Assembly: GCA_045596925.1 (NCBI GenBank)
Contig: JAZODH010000058.1
Coordinates: 1 to 64,000 of the forward strand
From: SIG710 sp045596925
GTDB lineage: Bacteria > Bacillota > Clostridia > Oscillospirales > CAG-272
DNA length: 64,000 nt
Direction: 5' to 3'
This document shows, in pieces, positions 59,970 to 64,000 of this stretch; within the stretch, counting starts at the first letter, position 1, and every line of letters starts with the position of its first letter. The position numbers and the translations under genes were made by a program. The notes under the pieces were generated by a model that saw nothing but the letters and a program-made list of their open reading frames with translations, did not search any database and was not told the DNA's origin.

Positions 59970-62054
59970 TTATCCTTCAAGTCCAAAATAGTGATCAAAG
60001 ACCGCCTTTACGGTAATTCCCGCATCGGTACCGTTGCTTCCCTGCTCGATCACGCAGGTGCTGATGATCTCGGGATCGTCGTAAGGCGCAAAAGCCGTGA
60101 AGATAGCGTTATCACTCTTCTTGTCACTGACCTGCGCCGTTCCTGTCTTGCCGCCGATGGCAATGGGGTATTTAGAGAATATCCTCTTAGCCGAGCCTTC
60201 CTCCGTCACACTCTTCATGGCGCGGCGGATGGTATTGTAGGTGCTGTCGGATATCTCGATCTCGTCAAGCACAACGGGCGTGTATTCGTAGATTATCTCG
60301 TTTGTATAATAGTGGCGGACGCTTGACAGCAGGTGTGCCGAATATCTCGTTCCTCCATTTGTTATCATGGCAATATAACAACTTATCTGCATGGGAGTAA
60401 ACAGGTTATCCGACTGTCCGATGGCTGCCTGCAGGGTATCGCCGGGGTACCATTCAAGCCCCTTTGAATCTCTGTATTCCTTGCCCGCAAGAATGCCCGA
60501 GTACTCGGAAAGCTCGATTCCAGTGCTGACGCCCAGTCCGAATTTCTTCGAATACTCGTTCATCGTCTCGATGGTCAGCCGTCTGCCCACGTCGTAGAAG
60601 AAATAGTTGCAGGAGACCTCGATAGCCTCGACCACGTTTATGGTGCCGTGGGTACCTCCGTTTCTCAGATACACCCAGCAACGGGGACCGTTTTCATCGT
60701 AATAGGTGTACCGACCCTTGGTGGTAATGGTAGAATTAGGGGTTATTATCTTCTCTTCCAGAGCCGCCGTGGCAACGCCGATCTTGAAGGTGGAACCGGG
60801 CTGGTAAAGTCCCATAGTGGAGCGGTTGAGCAGAGGCTTTGTCTCGTCGTCCCGCATCGACTCATAATCCCGGCTAAAGGTCTCAAGATTATATGTGGGA
60901 TTTGAGGCAAGAGCGTAAATGTCGCCGTTGTTTGCACCAATGGCGGTAATTGCGCCTGCGGACGCGTCCTCACCGTCAAGTGCTCCCGCCGTCTCCTTTG
61001 CCTTGTCGCGGATATACCGGATATTTTCCTTCAATGCGTCCTCGGCGGTGATCTGCATATCAATGTCGATAGTCAGCCACACGTCGTTGCCGGGGATAGG
61101 CTCTTTTATGACCTTACGGGAGAGGATATTTCCGTTTTCGTCCTCCTCGATCAGCATTTTGCCGTCTGTGCCGTGCAGGTATTCCTCAAACACCTGTTCA
61201 CAGCCCGAAATGCCAACGATAGCGTCCATATCGTAGCCGAGCTCCTTGTAATATTCCCAGTTCTCGGCGGGTATCTTGCCCACTCGCCCGAGAATGTGGG
61301 ATGCATAGCCCGGATACTCGTATTTTCTGGTGGTCTCGGTGTTGATCGACACTCCTCGGATATTGGACTCCTCAAAATAGGTAATGATACCCACGTCCGC
61401 GTCCCGGGCGAAAACGTAAGGCTCTGCGGTGCTGAATTTCCTCAAATCCATGGCGAAGCGCACGGAGATCAGAAAATCCACCTGATCCACCGTGTAGACG
61501 GGCTTCCCGTCCTTCTCCGCGTCAAGCTCGAAGCGCTTGACATAGTATTCGGCAAGCTCGGTGGCGCGGATATCGCCGTCCATCTTCTTTGATTTGAGCA
61601 TCTTCTCAAACTCGGATATATAGGCGCTGTCCGCCAGCTTCCGCTCGTCATAGATGAGATTGGGATAGCTTCCAAGGAAAATGCTATCCCGATTCACGTT
61701 GTTCTCGATACCGCCCGCTTCCTCCAGCACCTGCTTTGCCACAAGGATCGTGGCGTTTGACTCGTGAGCACCGTAGGGCATAGACCCGTAATCAAAGACA
61801 ACGCTGTATTTATATTCGTTTGTGACCAGAGGCTTTCCGTTTCGGTCGAATATCTCGCCTCTGTGGGCAGGTATGACCACCGTTCGGGAATCGGCGCTTA
61901 CCAGAACACCGCTGATATATCTGTCACGGTCTACCACCTGAAGTCGCATCAGCATCGCCACGTAAAAAATCAGCGCGACCGCCAGAAAAACGCCCACCGA
62001 CGCTATTCGAAGCAGATGGTGGGACTGCCTTTTGCCTTCCTTTTTCCCTCTCAT
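59970..62054 (-). CDS. mrdA: Penicillin-binding protein 2, elongasome transpeptidase
   Basis: 694 aa class B PBP. One N-terminal membrane helix (about 16-38), a dimerisation domain with an RGEIFDRNGKPL motif, then the transpeptidase: SxxK as STFK (about 419), SxN as SCN, and KTG as GKTGTAQ (about 636). A long insert between about 130 and 230 is typical of Clostridia PBP2. It works with RodA and MreBCD in side-wall growth and follows mreD by 41 bases. Confidence 0.93.
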   Translation of the reverse strand: MRGKKEGKRQSHHLLRIASVGVFLAVALIFYVAMLMRLQVVDRDRYISGVLVSADSRTVVIPAHRGEIFDRNGKPLVTNEYKYSVVFDYGSMPYGAHESNATILVAKQVLEEAGGIENNVNRDSIFLGSYPNLIYDERKLADSAYISEFEKMLKSKKMDGDIRATELAEYYVKRFELDAEKDGKPVYTVDQVDFLISVRFAMDLRKFSTAEPYVFARDADVGIITYFEESNIRGVSINTETTRKYEYPGYASHILGRVGKIPAENWEYYKELGYDMDAIVGISGCEQVFEEYLHGTDGKMLIEEDENGNILSRKVIKEPIPGNDVWLTIDIDMQITAEDALKENIRYIRDKAKETAGALDGEDASAGAITAIGANNGDIYALASNPTYNLETFSRDYESMRDDETKPLLNRSTMGLYQPGSTFKIGVATAALEEKIITPNSTITTKGRYTYYDENGPRCWVYLRNGGTHGTINVVEAIEVSCNYFFYDVGRRLTIETMNEYSKKFGLGVSTGIELSEYSGILAGKEYRDSKGLEWYPGDTLQAAIGQSDNLFTPMQISCYIAMITNGGTRYSAHLLSSVRHYYTNEIIYEYTPVVLDEIEISDSTYNTIRRAMKSVTEEGSAKRIFSKYPIAIGGKTGTAQVSDKKSDNAIFTAFAPYDDPEIISTCVIEQGSNGTDAGITVKAVFDHYFGLEG

Positions 62055-62095
62055 ACGGACAGCCTCCTTTCGTAGAATTTAACAAATTAAAAATA

Positions 62096-62638
62096 TCAGC
62101 CTTCCATTTCTCTGTTGTTAAAAAATCTGTGCCATATAAGCCGTGTCACAAGATAAAAGGGCAAGGAGAAAATGAAGGAAGAAAATACATACTTAAAAAA
62201 TGTGCGCCCAAGATATTCAAAAAAGGGAGCACCAACAGAGATCCGAGCGTAGATCGCGGAGGTCAGGCAGCAAAGTACCAGAGCCAAGACCGTGGCGATG
62301 ACCCAGGACAAAAAGTCCCGACTGAGCACGGAATAGGTAAGAAAAGCCGCCACTACCGCCAAAAGCATATAAAGCACCGCGGAAGCGGAAAACCCACCGG
62401 TACCGAGAGCATCTATAATAAGTCCGCCCATGATACCGCAGATGGTCGCCGACCGCTCACCGTCGTGAATAGCAATAGCTATAACGCAGGGAAGCACGAT
62501 CTCCGGAACCACCCCAAAGGGTTGATACCGCGCAAAAACGCAGGTCTGTACCAAAGCCGAGCCAAACAGCCACAGAAACCAGACTATGCTTTTCTTGGTC
62601 AGCTTTTGCCACGTAATGGGCGATCTTTGGCTGTTCAT
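62096..62638 (-). CDS. mreD: Rod shape-determining protein MreD
   Basis: 180 aa, five hydrophobic helices and a basic C-terminus, the usual size for MreD, an elongasome membrane protein that joins MreC. It is encoded between mreC and mrdA. Confidence 0.88.
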   Translation of the reverse strand: MNSQRSPITWQKLTKKSIVWFLWLFGSALVQTCVFARYQPFGVVPEIVLPCVIAIAIHDGERSATICGIMGGLIIDALGTGGFSASAVLYMLLAVVAAFLTYSVLSRDFLSWVIATVLALVLCCLTSAIYARISVGAPFFEYLGRTFFKYVFSSFIFSLPFYLVTRLIWHRFFNNREMEG

Positions 62639-62656
62639 GCCTTTCCTCCTTCGTTT

Positions 62657-63517
62657 TTATTCTGTCGTGTCCGCAGACTCCTCTGTGTAACCTGCAAAGT
62701 CCTTGATTATCATCACCCGCGAAATATCGCGCAGGTCCACCGCAGGCTCAACGTAAGCGCTGAGGGTTCTGCTTGCCTCGTCGGGAACTATCTCTGAGAC
62801 CGTTCCGATGAGAAGTCCTCTGGGATATACGACGCCGATACCGCTTGAGATTATTCTGTCCCCCACCTTGATATCCGAGTCGGTGGAAAGATAGGACATC
62901 TGGCAATATCCTTGATTTTTAAGAGAAAAATCTCCTTTGACTATGCCTATCTCACCCGAGCGCTCAACGTAAGCGCCCACCGAGGTGGCCGTTTCTATAA
63001 TGGTGGACACCTTGCACCAGGTGAGTCCTACCTCGGACACGTATCCCACGATACCCTCGCCCGTGATCACAGGCATATTCAGCTTTACGCCGTTGGCCGA
63101 ACCGCAGTCAAGAGTCAGAACCGTCATGTAATTTCCCGACTCGCGTCCGACCACCGTCGCCGCTTCAAAAACGTAGTCGGGGTGCAAACGGTGCAGACCC
63201 AGGTAATCATAGAGCCACTCGTTCTCCTCGCGGACGACCTCCGAGCGGTAGACCTGGTCCTCCAGCTCCTTTATCCTTGCGCGTAAAGCCTTGTTTTCCT
63301 CGTTCATCTGGTCGAACTCGCGGAAATACATGGCAAAGCCCTCGATAGCCTCCTCTGTCCTGGTTATGACGAATCTGAAGGGGGTGGCTATGACGTTCAG
63401 GGCGTTGCGGACCACCGAGCCTTGTCCCATAAGGGAAAGCACGGTAGGCACGGTCACAAGAACTATTGCCAAAAGCAATGCGATTATAAAAAATCTTGAT
63501 CTTAAGAATCTCGCCAC
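62657..63517 (-). CDS. mreC: Rod shape-determining protein MreC
   Basis: 286 aa. Single membrane helix (about 8-28), a coiled coil (about 65-95; FDQMNEENKALRARIKELED) and the beta-barrel MreC domain (VVGRESGNYMTVLTLDCGSANGV). It links MreB to the periplasmic PBP2 assembly. It lies 23 bases after mreB. Confidence 0.93.
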   Translation of the reverse strand: MARFLRSRFFIIALLLAIVLVTVPTVLSLMGQGSVVRNALNVIATPFRFVITRTEEAIEGFAMYFREFDQMNEENKALRARIKELEDQVYRSEVVREENEWLYDYLGLHRLHPDYVFEAATVVGRESGNYMTVLTLDCGSANGVKLNMPVITGEGIVGYVSEVGLTWCKVSTIIETATSVGAYVERSGEIGIVKGDFSLKNQGYCQMSYLSTDSDIKVGDRIISSGIGVVYPRGLLIGTVSEIVPDEASRTLSAYVEPAVDLRDISRVMIIKDFAGYTEESADTTE

Positions 63518-63540
63518 AGCGAAGTCTCCTTTATCTGAAT

Positions 63541-64000
63541 TTATCTGCGAAGAACCACATTACGGAGCAGTCTCGGCTCCTCGATTCCCATGCCCAGTCC
63601 CAGTGCAACGCAGTCAAGAGGACGCTTTGCCACGTTTACGCGCAGTCCCGTCCGTTCGGTTATAAGGGTAGGCAGACCGCGCAGGAGCGCACCTCCACCC
63701 GCCAGAGTTATTCCGTAGTCGTAGATATCTGCCGAAAGCTCGGGAGGCGTGCCCTCCAGGGTGTGCTTTATGCAGTCGATGATCTTTTCGATCTGCTCTT
63801 CCATTGCGTATCTCATGTCAGCCGAGGTGAGGCGCAGAACGCTGGGAAGTCCCGTGCGCAGGTCACGACCGCGTATCTCTGTCTCCTCGATGTCGGCGGT
63901 CGGGTGGACCGAGCCAATCTTCTTTTTCAGTTCCTCGCCCGTGGATGTTCCGATTGCCACGCCGTACTGACGGCGAACGTAATTTACAATAGCCTCGTCA
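63541..64000 (-). CDS. mreB: Rod shape-determining protein MreB (5' end outside window)
   Basis: The last 152 codons are present; the frame is open to the right edge. Sequence DEAIVNYVRRQYGVAIGTSTGEELKKKIG, EIRGRDLRTGLP, ITLAGGGALLRGL and LDCVALGLGMGIEE are typical for MreB/Mbl actin homologues. It forms cytoplasmic filaments that direct wall synthesis. Which paralogue (MreB or Mbl) cannot be told from this part; gene order favours MreB. Confidence 0.93.
   Translation of the reverse strand, partial: DEAIVNYVRRQYGVAIGTSTGEELKKKIGSVHPTADIEETEIRGRDLRTGLPSVLRLTSADMRYAMEEQIEKIIDCIKHTLEGTPPELSADIYDYGITLAGGGALLRGLPTLITERTGLRVNVAKRPLDCVALGLGMGIEEPRLLRNVVLRR

Noticed and set aside
1..64000. tRNA and rRNA genes
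   Set aside because: No CCA-ended cloverleaf or rRNA-like stretch was noticed in the intergenic regions.

Overview
The window looks like chromosomal DNA of an endospore-forming member of the class Clostridia, probably an uncultivated gut or rumen lineage of Oscillospirales or Christensenellales type. This is inferred from a spoIIIA sporulation operon, Firmicutes-type addAB, holB-ricT synteny, sigma-A promoters with TTGACA/TATAAT and frequent TG-extended -10 boxes, a BspA-like surface protein, a dockerin protein and AT-rich terminators in roughly half-GC DNA. No rRNA, tRNA, CRISPR array, transposase or intact prophage was seen.

Layout. 1-3.1 kb: a BspA-like leucine-rich surface protein (cut by the left edge) diverges from a GH16 glycosidase that lacks a signal peptide. 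3.2-7.5 kb: spoIIIAA-AB-AC-AD-AE-AF-AH behind a good sigma-E promoter; spoIIIAG is missing. 7.5-17.8 kb, minus strand: an apparent long operon of an autocleavable XRE-S24 (LexA-like) repressor, an ABC-F ATPase, a QueG-like protein, addB and addA. 17.85-18.05 kb: two perfect sigma-A promoters face each other across one palindrome; the rightward one serves a zinc-ribbon protein and a phage-activator-like HTH protein. 18.8-21.4 kb: a YoaS/YozG/DUF4173-type membrane module.

21.4-26.0 kb, minus strand: holB, ricT, a 2[4Fe-4S] ferredoxin, a trmN-like methyltransferase and ttcA-like thiolase, matching the Bacillus holB-yaaT-yabB order without yabA. 26.2-29.5 kb: a secreted protein with cohesin-like domains, eight InlB-type repeats and a dockerin. 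29.9-33.2 kb: FAD oxidoreductase, AraC/PocR regulator, Crp/Fnr regulator and thioredoxin. 33.4-36.0 kb: an ECF sigma factor and a membrane-anchored beta-propeller protein with an anti-sigma-like N-terminus. 36.0-36.5 kb: a small DUF559 endonuclease-like gene framed by inverted structured repeats.

36.5-47.0 kb, minus strand: murD, murI, an Alum_res PLP enzyme, a lipoprotein, a cysteine desulfurase, pth, mfd and a PrsA-like lipoprotein as one operon. 47.2-50.3 kb: a two-component system. 50.3-51.0 kb: radC. 51.2-59.6 kb: a complete histidine operon opened by a TrpR-like regulator, with a HisZ-HisG fusion and a PHP-type histidinol phosphatase; a second TrpR-like gene converges on its end. 60-64 kb, minus strand: mreB (cut by the right edge), mreC, mreD and PBP2, the rod-shape elongasome genes.

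The best candidates for new biology are the face-to-face promoter switch next to the S24 repressor, the DUF559 repeat cassette, the propeller protein that may act as anti-sigma, the scaffold-like cohesin/dockerin protein and the HisZ-HisG fusion bracketed by two TrpR-like regulators.
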